Part shown: positions 55,616-64,000 of the stretch, one piece after another | Numbering within the stretch: position 1 is the first letter of the stretch | Layout of the letters: each line of letters opens with the position of its first letter | Assembly (NCBI RefSeq): GCF_027579695.1 | Contig: NC_083570.1 | Location: forward strand, 5,921,001-5,985,000 | Length of the DNA: 64,000 nucleotides | Direction: 5' to 3' | From: Neoarius graeffei | Lineage: Eukaryota > Chordata > Actinopteri > Siluriformes > Ariidae | The notes under the pieces: generated by a model | Told to the model about the DNA's origin: nothing | The model's database searches: none | What the model saw: the letters and a program-made list of their open reading frames with translations, nothing else | Position numbers and translations under genes: made by a program

Positions 55616-56527
55616 CACTGTAAAAAAGACAACCTAATTTTACTAACAATCTAACATTTCTCTGTAATTTTAAAGTAAATCTTATTAGTTTTAGATTTGA
55701 GTACTTTTACTTTCAAACTTTGTAATTAAATGTGGCTTATATAAAAGGTTTATGTCCATACTAACAATATAATGTTTTTCTCTGTGATTATAAAGGTAAA
55801 GATTAGTTTTATTTCCGTATATTTTTACATTCAAACTCTAAATATGTAGCTCAGTATATAAAAGGTTTACACGCATGTCCATACTGATGTTTTTCTATGT
55901 AATGTTAAGGTAAATCTTATTCACAATCTTGTTCACTAGTACTTCTATGGTATGTATAAAAGTGCTGGTGTAGACTTGTATACTTTAATATTCAAACTGT
56001 AATTCTGGATATAATGCCAATGAATCTGACAAAAATAAAATGAGGAAAGGCAAAGTCAGGAAAAAGGATTGCAATAGTCCAGGCAGGAAGTAGCAACAAC
56101 GATTAGCTTCTTGCTGTTGAATGTTTTATTCAAACATTCATCAATGCATTTACACTTAATGATAAGGGCATCATGAACCCCCAGAGTGCTCTTTTGAATG
56201 AAGGGCCTCCAAATTGAAGCTTCAATTTGTGTGCGCCAAATAGGCCTAACACATGAACAAGTCTGATGCACCTTATATCCAACAATAACATGCCAGCCGC
56301 AGAGTGAGACACTGAGAACAGAAATCTTCAATCTATTGCAAGTAAAAAAATAAAAATCAAGAAAAATATATAGAAAAAGGCTGTGCTTACAAAAAGTTTG
56401 TCTCAAATGAATTAACACTTCAATAACATTCATCAACTTATTTCAATGCACTGTTCTACTTGGAAACCTTTGGTCCTGGCATTCACATGGACACGTGTTT
56501 GTTTGGTGAGGTAGTGATCTCACCCTT
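55616..56527. repeat. AT-rich imperfect tandem repeats, no gene
   Basis: Around 55640-56000 a unit of roughly 120-130 bases with CAAACT, TATAAAAGG and GTAAATCTTA repeats three times imperfectly. It starts CACTGTAAAAAAGAC, a MITE-like opening. 56045-56527 shows nothing recognisable. Confidence 0.5.
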
Positions 56528-58466
56528 TTACTCTGTCCATTCAAAATTGGCAATTTTGGAAATGAGGCTCAGCACCCTTGGGTTGACAGCATACTGACGT
56601 CCCTTTGCTTTTCGCCCGACTTTGGTCCCTTGATCTGGGTTGATTCTGAAGATGCATCTGTTGGAAGAACATTTAACACAAACCATTCAGAGAAAACTAA
56701 TGTTGGCATTAAAGCCAGTGAAACAGCATCTTTAGATACAAAGTTAATACGTTTTCACAAAGCTACACTATGCAATTTCCAATCATTAGAGGGGGTTGAG
56801 AGTAGAAATGCACTGAGACTCCTAACTTGAGCAGTATGTATACGTACCGCATGTCTCAGAGCCTGTGAATATTCTCATTCAGTCAGGTCATACTGTAGTT
56901 ATCACGAGGAAATTTAATTGAACGCAACTGGACTTGGTTATATGTCTTTGAAGACGTTTCACCTAGGACTAGTCCTAGTCTAGTCCAGCCTAGTCAGACG
57001 AGCATGAACTGACGAAGAGGTGAAATGTCTTCAAAGACATAACCAAGTCCAGTTGTGTTCAATTAAATTTCCTTGAGATACACATGTCAGAGTTATGAGC
57101 TGGGGAGGAGTTGCCAGGTTTGAATGCTGTGTGTTTACAAACAGCAACTGGCAAATTCTACATTATCTACCTGTAAAGCAGCGTGTGCATGCATTCTGAA
57201 AGTGTACCTCTGCAAGAACTCCAGAGTAGCAGCAAGTTCCACTGGGTAGTCAATATTGTGCAGGTAATATGAGCAGAACATCTGGAATGCTTTGGTGAAG
57301 CTGTTCATTGACTATGACCTGGTCCACAGCAACCATGAACATCTTGGCAGTGAGTGGGCTATTACCTGAAAACAGTGAGAGAGTATTATTACCATAGCCA
57401 GTAAATAGTTTGCTACATGTATATGGATCCCTAATGGTGAAGTAAGCCAGGAGCTGTGTTCCACACACTGCAAAACAAACTGTGCCAAGTGTTAAAAAAG
57501 TAAAATGATTTCTCCAGCTCTAAACATGTTTTGCAGTGTACGGTACACTCCTCCATACATGTAAACAAAGATATTAAAATAAGTCATAACATTATTTTTT
57601 GGCACACCTACCACAGACCACAACGCAGGGTATCCATGGTAGCTTGGTGGTGTCCACATCAGTCGTAATGGCGGGGTCATCGACATTTACTAACATCTTG
57701 TCTTCCTGCTCTTTAAAATGGACAAGAAGCATCAGTACAGCTGCACAAGTTTCATCACCTCCTGCCAGGGCTTGGTTCAGAATAGTGCCTGCTCTGCTGG
57801 ACGGCTCAGTTTGAACAAACTGAAAATATCGCAGGATTCTTCTGAACTTGGTGGCTGTGGACTCTTCAAAGCTGTCATCAATCTGAACACCTGTTAGTTC
57901 TCTGAAATGAAGCCTCATTCCAATTTCCTGGCAGAGGAAAGGCCATTCCTTAAGGATCTCTTCTGTCTCCTTCAGTCCTGACAGTATGTCTCTCCTCTGT
58001 GAGGGAAACGTCTCAACCATCAGTCTTTCTAATTTTCTTTGCCTTTGAACATCTTCATTAGTTCTTCTTGTTTTTGCTTATCTTTTATTTCACCAGCAGG
58101 AAGCTCTGGGTCAGGATTAATGCAGCCATATGCATCTCTGCATGCTTTTTTTGCATTGTCAGGAGTGTCACTTTCAGAAAGCCTTTTCTGGGCAGGAGCT
58201 TGGAGTTGTCTATAGTTATCAATCCGAGATATGAACTGTTTCACAAGTGAGTCATGCCCAGTGCTGACAACCTGGCCCTCAATCTCATCTCAGAAGGATT
58301 TTGGGGAGTGAATTACCATTTTCCTTGCAGTTTCAGTGATGTGCCTCTTTCCAGGTTTCTTGCATACAGTCAGTATTTCAGCAGCGACAATCCTAATAAT
58401 CTCCCTTCTCTCTGCTGCAGTCGGTCTCTTCTCAGTATCCAACACCCTTCTTGTATTTAAGGGCAT
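56528..58466 (-). pseudogene. SAMD3-like gene copy, broken
   Basis: A minus-strand gene of the same broad fish family as 15913-17640. The first exon from ATG 58466 reads PTAAERREIIRIVAAEI, KPGKRHITETARKMVIHSPK, then a TGA where the family has Arg, DEIEGQVV, KKACRDAYGCINPDPELPAG, then a stop and frame change near 58030, KEWPFLCQEIGMRLHFRELT and VDTTKLPWIPCVVVC, ending at donor 57612. Exon 57467-57208 has a further frame change before YPVELAATLEFLQR. The last exon, 56657-56528, reads CIFRINPDQGTKVGRKAKG to IANFEWTE and stop. Exon phases still match. It is a recently decayed gene or retained duplicate. Function unknown. Confidence 0.7.
56906..57075. mobile_element. Foldback MITE in SAMD3-like intron
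   Basis: Arms of about 57 bases (from GAGGAAATTTAATTGAAC through TCTTTGAAGACGTTTCACCT, and the complement) flank a spacer of about 55 bases with CTAGTCCTAGTCTAG. It lies between the last two exons. Confidence 0.85.
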
Positions 58467-58532
58467 CTTATTCCAGGGTATTTCAAAGCTGTAATGCCAG
58501 CTACGATCTTCTCCAGCTAAAAGTGAGGAGCC

Positions 58533-58625
58533 AGTGGCATAGCCAGGATTTTTTACAAGGGGTGGCCATACTGTGACTAAATGGGGGGTGGGGGGGGGTT
58601 CAGGGGTCCTCCCCTGGGAAATTTT
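58533..58625. mobile_element. MITE end (CAGTGGCATAGCC)
   Basis: Starts CAGTGGCATAGCCAGGA and runs through a G-rich stretch. A similar opposite-facing terminus at 63058-63204 does not share a TSD with it, so the two are listed separately. Confidence 0.4.
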
Positions 58626-59027
58626 GAATTAGCTAGATTTGATTTCCTGTATTCTGATGTATCTGGTGCCTACGGTAACTCATGAACAAAACCCATGTGA
58701 GCCAAGAGGTCAGAAATTAATGTATTAATTTATTTATGTAACATAAAGCATCTGCAAAACAAAGAAACCATCCAACTTGTTTACTCTAGTTAAGCATCGG
58801 GATTTTAACGATCACTACTAAAATGCAAAAGTAAAAGCTAAAAGATCACCTGTCCCAGGCACCTGGGAAGTAGTAAGGATATTAGTCAGGCTTGAATAAA
58901 GAGTGCTTTGCTCAGGAAAAGGAAAACACTTGTATATTTAACTCATACATACAACATACGTAAACACAACATGTTGTGATATTGTCCATTGTAAGTGCTG
59001 TACAAACTAAATGTTTTGAGTTACAAA

Positions 59028-59028
<1 letters not shown>
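58626..59028. other. No gene seen
   Basis: Unique-looking DNA before the minisatellite field. No motif is supported. Confidence 0.4.
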
Positions 59029-59079
<51 letters not shown>

Positions 59080-59220
59080 GAGTGAGAGAAAGTGTTACAC
59101 TGATGTAACACATGACAGATGAGGTGTAGTGCATAAGTGGTGTGTGTGAGAGAGAGAGAGAGAGAGAGAGGGGGAAAGTATGTGCACTGCATGTAGATAT
59201 AGATGAGCTGTAGTATACGA

Positions 59221-59257
<37 letters not shown>

Positions 59258-59377
59258 GTTACATGTAAATGCAAAAATGAAGAAGTGCATAAGTTGTGTG
59301 TGAGAGAGAGAGTGTGTGTTCAGAGTGCATGAGTGTTGTGTGTGTTATATGTGAATATAGAAATGTAGTGCATAAGT

Positions 59378-59436
<59 letters not shown>

Positions 59437-59596
59437 GAGGGTGTGTGTTGAGAGTGCATGAGTTGTATCTTATAGTGAGTGAGAGAAAGACATAGTGTGT
59501 GTTAAGAGAGTGAAGTACGTGTTCATATATGAGAGAGAGAGAGAGTTAAGACAGTGCATGAGTGTTACATTTAAATATAAAAATTTAGTGCATGAG

Positions 59597-59649
<53 letters not shown>

Positions 59650-59786
59650 GAGAGTGTATGAGTGTTACATGTAAATATAGAAATGTAGTGCACAAATTGT
59701 GTGTGAGAGTGAGATAGTGTGTTAAGAGAATGCATAAGTGTTGTGTATGAGTGAGTGTGTTGCATGTAAATATAGAAATGTTATGT

Positions 59787-59819
<33 letters not shown>

Positions 59820-59922
59820 TGAGACAGTGTGTTAAGAGAGTGCATAAGCGTTGTGTATGAGTGGTGTGTGAGAAAGAGGGGTAGGGGGAGAGTGTGTGTG
59901 TGTGAGAGAGAGGGGTAGGGGG

Positions 59923-59994
<72 letters not shown>

Positions 59995-60011
59995 TGAGAT
60001 AGACAGTGTGT
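59029..60011. repeat. GT/GA-rich minisatellite field
   Basis: Long (GT)n and (GA)n runs separated by recurring blocks: RTGCATRAGTGTTGTGT, TACATGTAAATATAGAAATG and GTGTGTTAAGAGAGTGCAT. This is a higher-order array with unit lengths of roughly 90-190 bases. It resumes at 62439-62540 after the inserted transposon. Confidence 0.85.
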
Positions 60012-60013
60012 TA

Positions 60014-62436
60014 CAGTTTTTCTCGATTGCTAGCACACATTTTCTGAAAACATGTCTCACATTCTCAGAACTCTTCACACAAATCCAAAAACTCTCACAC
60101 AATTGGCAAAACCCCTCACTTATCCTGCAAAATGACACTTTTCACTCAAAATAATACACTTCCTTCTCAAAATGCTATTTTGTTATCAAATGACATACAC
60201 AGACTGTCACATGAATAAACATTCATAACAACCAGTTGAACACATTGTGCATATGGTAAAACACATTTCTCCATTGATGAGAATGGCGTAGGCCTTCTTT
60301 TTCAGTGTGGCACATCAAATAGTACGTATGTACTCTAAGCTGTGTTGTACAATAATTATGTTTGCTTATTTTTTATTCACAGAATACACAAACACAGTCA
60401 CAAGTACACTTTATTTTTCCCACAAGAAATGTACATACTGTGCAACTGAAACAACACAAATCCTCATCAGAGCTGTATACAAAACAAAACACTGTAGTAT
60501 GTTGATTCAACAACAACAACAACAAAACAAAAGCTAGTCTACTTCGTCCTGTCGTCTATTATGATCTGGCCACAGGACCTCATCAACATCGCATGCAATA
60601 TTTTCTCTGGCCAGGCAGCGTGGGAAATATCACCTGGCATGGCGCATCCATCCATTGTATGCATCAATGGCAATGTCCCCACATGCCTCCTCCATAGCTT
60701 GGAGGAGAGGAGCACGTGCCTGTGGATGGCGTTCATACACCTTCCACCTCCAAGAGGAGAAAAATTCCTCTATGGGATTGAGGAAGGGTGAATATGGAGG
60801 CAGGTAGACTACTAGAAAACGAGGGTGGTCAGTGAACCAATTATGGACCAGAGCAGCCCTGTGAAAACTTACATTGTCCCAAATGACTACATACCTGGGC
60901 TGCTCTGGTCCATCTACCTGATCAGGTGGAATTAGTCTGTTGTGCAAAGTGTCTAAAAATGTAATTAGATGTGCTGTATTGTAGGGCCCCAGGGTAGCAT
61001 GGTGATGGATGATGCCATTGCTAGTGATGGCTGCACACATGGTTACATTCCCACCACGCTGCCCTGGGACGTCAAGAATGGCACGCTGGCCGATGATGTT
61101 TCTTCCTCTCCTGCAATGTTTTGCAAGGTTGAAACCTGCCTCATCAATAAAAATGAAGCGGTGTTCCTGTGCAGCCACCTCTAGCTCAAGAAATCTCTGA
61201 AACATACATGACAATATACTGTAAGAAATGTGTTACATCATGAAACATGATCCTTATGATGGCAATACAATGCAGTAATGAAATACTGTAAAGTAAGCAG
61301 ACCATATTTTGCATTATTGAGAGTATGCATAAATTGTGGAATTGTACATCACTTACTTGCACATAGTCATGTCTCAAGTCCTTAACTCTCTCTGTGTTGC
61401 GAGAGAATGGCACCTTATAGACCTGTTTCATTGTCATCAGGTTTTTGCGCAACACCCTGTCCACTGTTGATAGGCTCACTGTTTGAACATTGTGAAACAC
61501 ATCATTGTTGGCAATGATGTGCCTTTTTAACTGCTTTAGAGTTATGGCATTATTTTGTCGAACCATATTGATAATTTCTGTCTCCTGTTCAGGAGAAAGG
61601 AGACGCTCCCGACCACCTCTCACTGGTAGTCTTTCAGTTCTGCAATATAAATAGAAAAATAGTGTACACATTGTGTCTGGGAATACACTAGTAGATATGT
61701 TTACCAAATATTTCAAACATTCCTCTCAGAATTTTTACAGTCCTACATACAGTAACAGTCCATATGTAATGATGTACTGCAGTACTGACATTACTGGATC
61801 TGAGATTTCTTACCTATTGTCATTTCGAAACGTCCGAACAATGGCTGCAACAGTGAACCTACTCAAATTAGGTTGAACACGTAGCCCAGCCTCTCTCATT
61901 GTTAGGCTATGGTTGACTACGTGGTCAACCACAGTGGCTCTGATCTCATCAGAAATTACAGTCCTTTGTCGTCTTCGTCCTCTTCCATGTCCTCCTCGTC
62001 CTCCTCGCCCTCCTCTCATTCTTACTCCTCTACCTCTGGCTCTAACTCCAATGTTTCCATCCATGTTCACAAAGCAGAAAAACTCACCTGTTGCCCTTTC
62101 TTATATAGTTCTGATTGCTAATTGTAAAGAGGCATGAAAGGAGTTTTCCCAGGTGACGAGGAAGTGCACATCGTATGTCAGTTGAGGTTAGAATTTTGAA
62201 TGACAGAGTGTTACATGTGAAAACAGTGGTTTTCCTTGATGAAAATTGTGCCAAATGCAGAGAATTGTGTGTAGAGTTTAGAAAAAGGTGTGTTTCAGAA
62301 TTATAATTGGAGTGTAAAGCAAGAATTGTGCTTGTAGTTCAGCTGAATTGGTTCAGGGTATTGGTGCATGAGTGACATGTTGTCAAAATTTTGTCACAAG
62401 TACCAGAAATTGTGTGTTAACAATCGAGAAAAACTG
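60014..62436 (-). mobile_element. Tc1/mariner (IS630-like) transposon, apparently intact
   Basis: Inverted repeats of about 33 bases open CAGTTTTTCTCGATTG and are flanked by TA on both sides (60012-60013, 62437-62438). The minisatellite continues on both sides, so the insertion point is clear. It encodes an uninterrupted three-exon transposase on the minus strand (62070-60534). High end-to-end integrity points to recent arrival. Confidence 0.9.
60534..62070 (-). CDS. IS630/Tc1-type transposase, three exons, intact
   Basis: Exons 62070-61814, 61639-61357 and 61196-60534 have GT-AG sites and phases that close exactly (1203 nt, 400 residues). The N-terminus is Arg/Gly-rich (RGVRMRGGRGGRGGHGRG), followed by helix-turn-helix parts (IRATVVDHVVNHSLTMREAG; SPEQETEIINMV). 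The catalytic domain has FIDEAGFNL (first Asp), VVIWDNVSFH (second Asp) and PPYSPFLNPIEEFF (Glu), with 35 residues between the second Asp and the Glu. The enzyme would cut and paste at TA. I chose ATG 62070 as the first in frame; a second Met lies two codons on. No stop or frameshift is seen. Fish databases often name such proteins IS630-like. Confidence 0.85.
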
Positions 62437-62438
62437 TA

Positions 62439-62540
62439 AGAGAGTGCATAAGTGTTGTGTATGAGTGGTGTGTGAGAGAGAGATTTAGGGGGAGAGTGTG
62501 TGTTGAGAGAATGCATGAGTGTTGTGTATGTATGAGTGTG
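62439..62540. repeat. Minisatellite, right part
   Basis: Continuation of the 59029-60011 array (AGAGAGTGCATAAGTGTTG, ATGAGTGGTGTGTGAGAG) beyond the transposon. Confidence 0.85.
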
Positions 62541-63057
62541 ACAATTATTAATCAATGTGTACTCCCACCAGTAACACACACCATCTCACACACATTAATA
62601 TAAACATCACACAACATCTCTATATTTTCTCCATATCTATCTCGTATCTATCTCTGTGTGCACACAGCACAAATCCCACTGTAGCCGGATATCTATAAAG
62701 ACGCATATTTATCTATACGGTTGCATGTAAACGAAGGTTTCAGTCACTGAAAACGGATACTTTCAAAAACCCCGGGCAGAGTGGAGATTTCTAGAAACTC
62801 TGAATTGTCTGAGGACAGAATTGTAACTGTATGTCTACAAAGTGAGAAAACTTGAAGAGAGTATAAGAGATGAATAATTTACATCCCAAATTAATCGCAC
62901 GTTCACGTAGTTTGTAGGTTGTTGTGTTGTCGGACTAGAGCATGACTATCTGATACCACCACCATCACGACAACCTGCTCATCCACCTGCTGCTTGAACG
63001 CGCAAAATGTTTATGTGCTACGGTAATATGCATCCCCGCAGAAACCAAATAGGCGGA
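62541..63057. other. No gene seen
   Basis: No coding or repeat feature could be supported. Confidence 0.4.
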
Positions 63058-63204
63058 ACAAAAATCCAGCGGGCGGAACTAACATTTTGTGGGACATATC
63101 GGTTTTGTAAATTTTATTGTCTGGCCCTGGGCTGGCCAGGGTGGGGCCAAGGCGTGCCCTGGGGTGGCCACGTCCCCCCGGCCACCCCTTAGCTCCGCCC
63201 CTGA
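63058..63204 (-). mobile_element. hAT-like MITE end (CAGGGGCGGAGC)
   Basis: On the minus strand it starts CAGGGGCGGAGCTAAGG, with GGCCACCCC/GGGGTGGCC pairs. The other end was not located. Confidence 0.45.
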
Positions 63205-63694
63205 CTGCTGATTTCAACACGTATTTCAACGCTGGATTAGCATTTTTAACTAACGGGACTTGCTACTAAGTTTGAATGCATTTCCCAGCGGATGGATGAG
63301 TAAAAACTGTGTGACTGGACTGCTGCAGCAGCAGGAGGCAGAGACACAAAGCTGCAGTCCAGGATATCTCTCTGCACTCCACTGCACTTTTCAGCCAAGG
63401 GCAGTTTATCACCACTGAGTCTCATATGTTTGCAATTAAATACAGGTTAATTGATGCTCGCTGTAATGGAATGTCTAGTGACATTAGATCATAAGTTTGT
63501 CAACATAAATGTAACCATTAACTAGCCGATTTAAATCTCATGAGATTTAATTTAATTTAATTACAACTGCAGTAGGCTAGCTGTATTTGCGTTACTGGTT
63601 CAATCACTCGTTACTGACAAAAGTAGTGGAATTACAGTAACGCATTACTTTCAACACTGCTATTACTTTATCTTAAAATTACACCCTGAGCCTG
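63205..63694. other. Repeat-like debris, no gene
   Basis: Around 63590-63660 the strand reads AGTAACGCATTACTTTCAAC, a common fish repeat end. Nothing else is supported. Confidence 0.35.
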
Positions 63695-63765
63695 TCATTG
63701 ACAAAAACAGACATGTTTAGTGGACGTGCTTGGATCAGGCACAGTTGACCTAAATAAATATTGCA

Positions 63766-63990
63766 TTAAATTTGAGCTTGTGTAGCGACTTCCCACTGGA
63801 ATGGCGATGCTTGAGGCCTCCGCTTCAGCCGCAGGGCTAGCATTAGTTTGGCCGTTTGCGGCTGTCCTTTCACCTGCTCCAGGTAAACCGTGGCGAGTCG
63901 GTGCTTCCTCCTCCGCCGCTTCAGCTTGGAGATGATGATGCGCGAGTTTCCGCTTAACGGGACAGTAGGAGTTCTCCACCCTGCACTCAC
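63766..63990 (-). CDS. Possible first exon, unidentified
   Basis: A GC-richer, CpG-containing stretch at the right edge. Two overlapping minus frames are open; one reads GNSRIIISKLKRRRRKHRLA then TVYLEQ before a GTGAAAG donor-like site, the other is Ala/Glu-rich. Composition differs from the transposon-rich neighbourhood. I do not recognise either product, and neither may be real. Confidence 0.25.
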   Translation of the reverse strand: MSAGWRTPTVPLSGNSRIIISKLKRRRRKHRLATVYLEQVKGQPQTAKLMLALRLKRRPQASPFQWEVATQAQI

Positions 63991-64000
63991 TCGGACAGCC

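Noticed and set aside
59021-60138. Long open frames rich in His-Thr, Cys-Val and Ser-Leu
   Set aside because: They are translations of GT/GA microsatellites and have no conserved protein features.
58533-63204. One large element bounded by CAGTGGCATAGCC and CAGGGGCGGAGC ends
   Set aside because: Flanks show no shared TSD and the ends differ in sequence; better treated as two separate partial MITEs.

Overview
The window is vertebrate, almost certainly teleost fish, nuclear DNA. The main evidence is a finTRIM-type gene (RING, B-boxes, coiled coil, B30.2), a gene architecture expanded in teleosts. Spliced BTG/TOB and cfap206-like coding exons and a dense, mixed fish transposon load agree with this: Tc1/mariner, hAT, Harbinger, TTAA-targeting elements, L1-like and other LINEs, a tRNA-derived SINE, Ty3/Gypsy and DIRS. 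Species cannot be read from the sequence. No search was run; family names rest on recognised motifs, termini and target-site duplications (TSDs).

Layout. 0-5 kb: a TTAA-flanked DNA transposon, the B30.2 exon of a finTRIM gene A whose other exons lie off the left edge, and an L1-like fragment. 5-15 kb: repeats, a dead RING fragment of another finTRIM copy, hAT remnants with nested insertions, one lone cfap206-like exon (minus) and a LINE fragment. 15.9-17.6 kb: a multi-exon SAMD3-like gene remnant with a SINE in its splice acceptor. 18.5-19.7 kb: an intact two-exon BTG-family gene. 20-32 kb: a Tc1 remnant, a Gypsy fossil holding a Harbinger derivative, a BED-finger hAT holding a Harbinger copy that itself holds a TA-flanked MITE, a SINE and a Tc1-like transposon.

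32.9-53.3 kb is one finTRIM gene B. Five exons lie within 3.3 kb, then a 16.6-kb intron holds a Russian-doll stack of transposons, and the B30.2 exon closes the gene in the correct phase. The stack is: hAT-like shell > element with TAGCCTGG termini, terminal hairpins and a RecQ-like helicase fragment > THAP-bearing element > four smaller elements, with a DIRS retroelement placed inside the TAGCCTGG element's own TSD. The B30.2 exon and its downstream L1 are a segmental duplicate of the first 4.7 kb of the window.

53.9-64 kb: the duplicated L1, a broken SAMD3-like gene (minus), a GT/GA-rich minisatellite field split by an apparently intact Tc1/mariner (IS630-like) transposon with a three-exon, 400-residue transposase, and a CpG-richer edge of unknown nature.

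Host genes visible: finTRIM A (last exon), finTRIM B (complete), a BTG-family gene, one cfap206-like exon and two SAMD3-like copies. They do not form an operon or pathway; the unifying theme is tandem duplication of immune-type TRIM genes in transposon-rich DNA. The best candidate for something poorly described is the TAGCCTGG element family (two copies, 9-bp TSDs, conserved hairpin end, RecQ-like reading frame).
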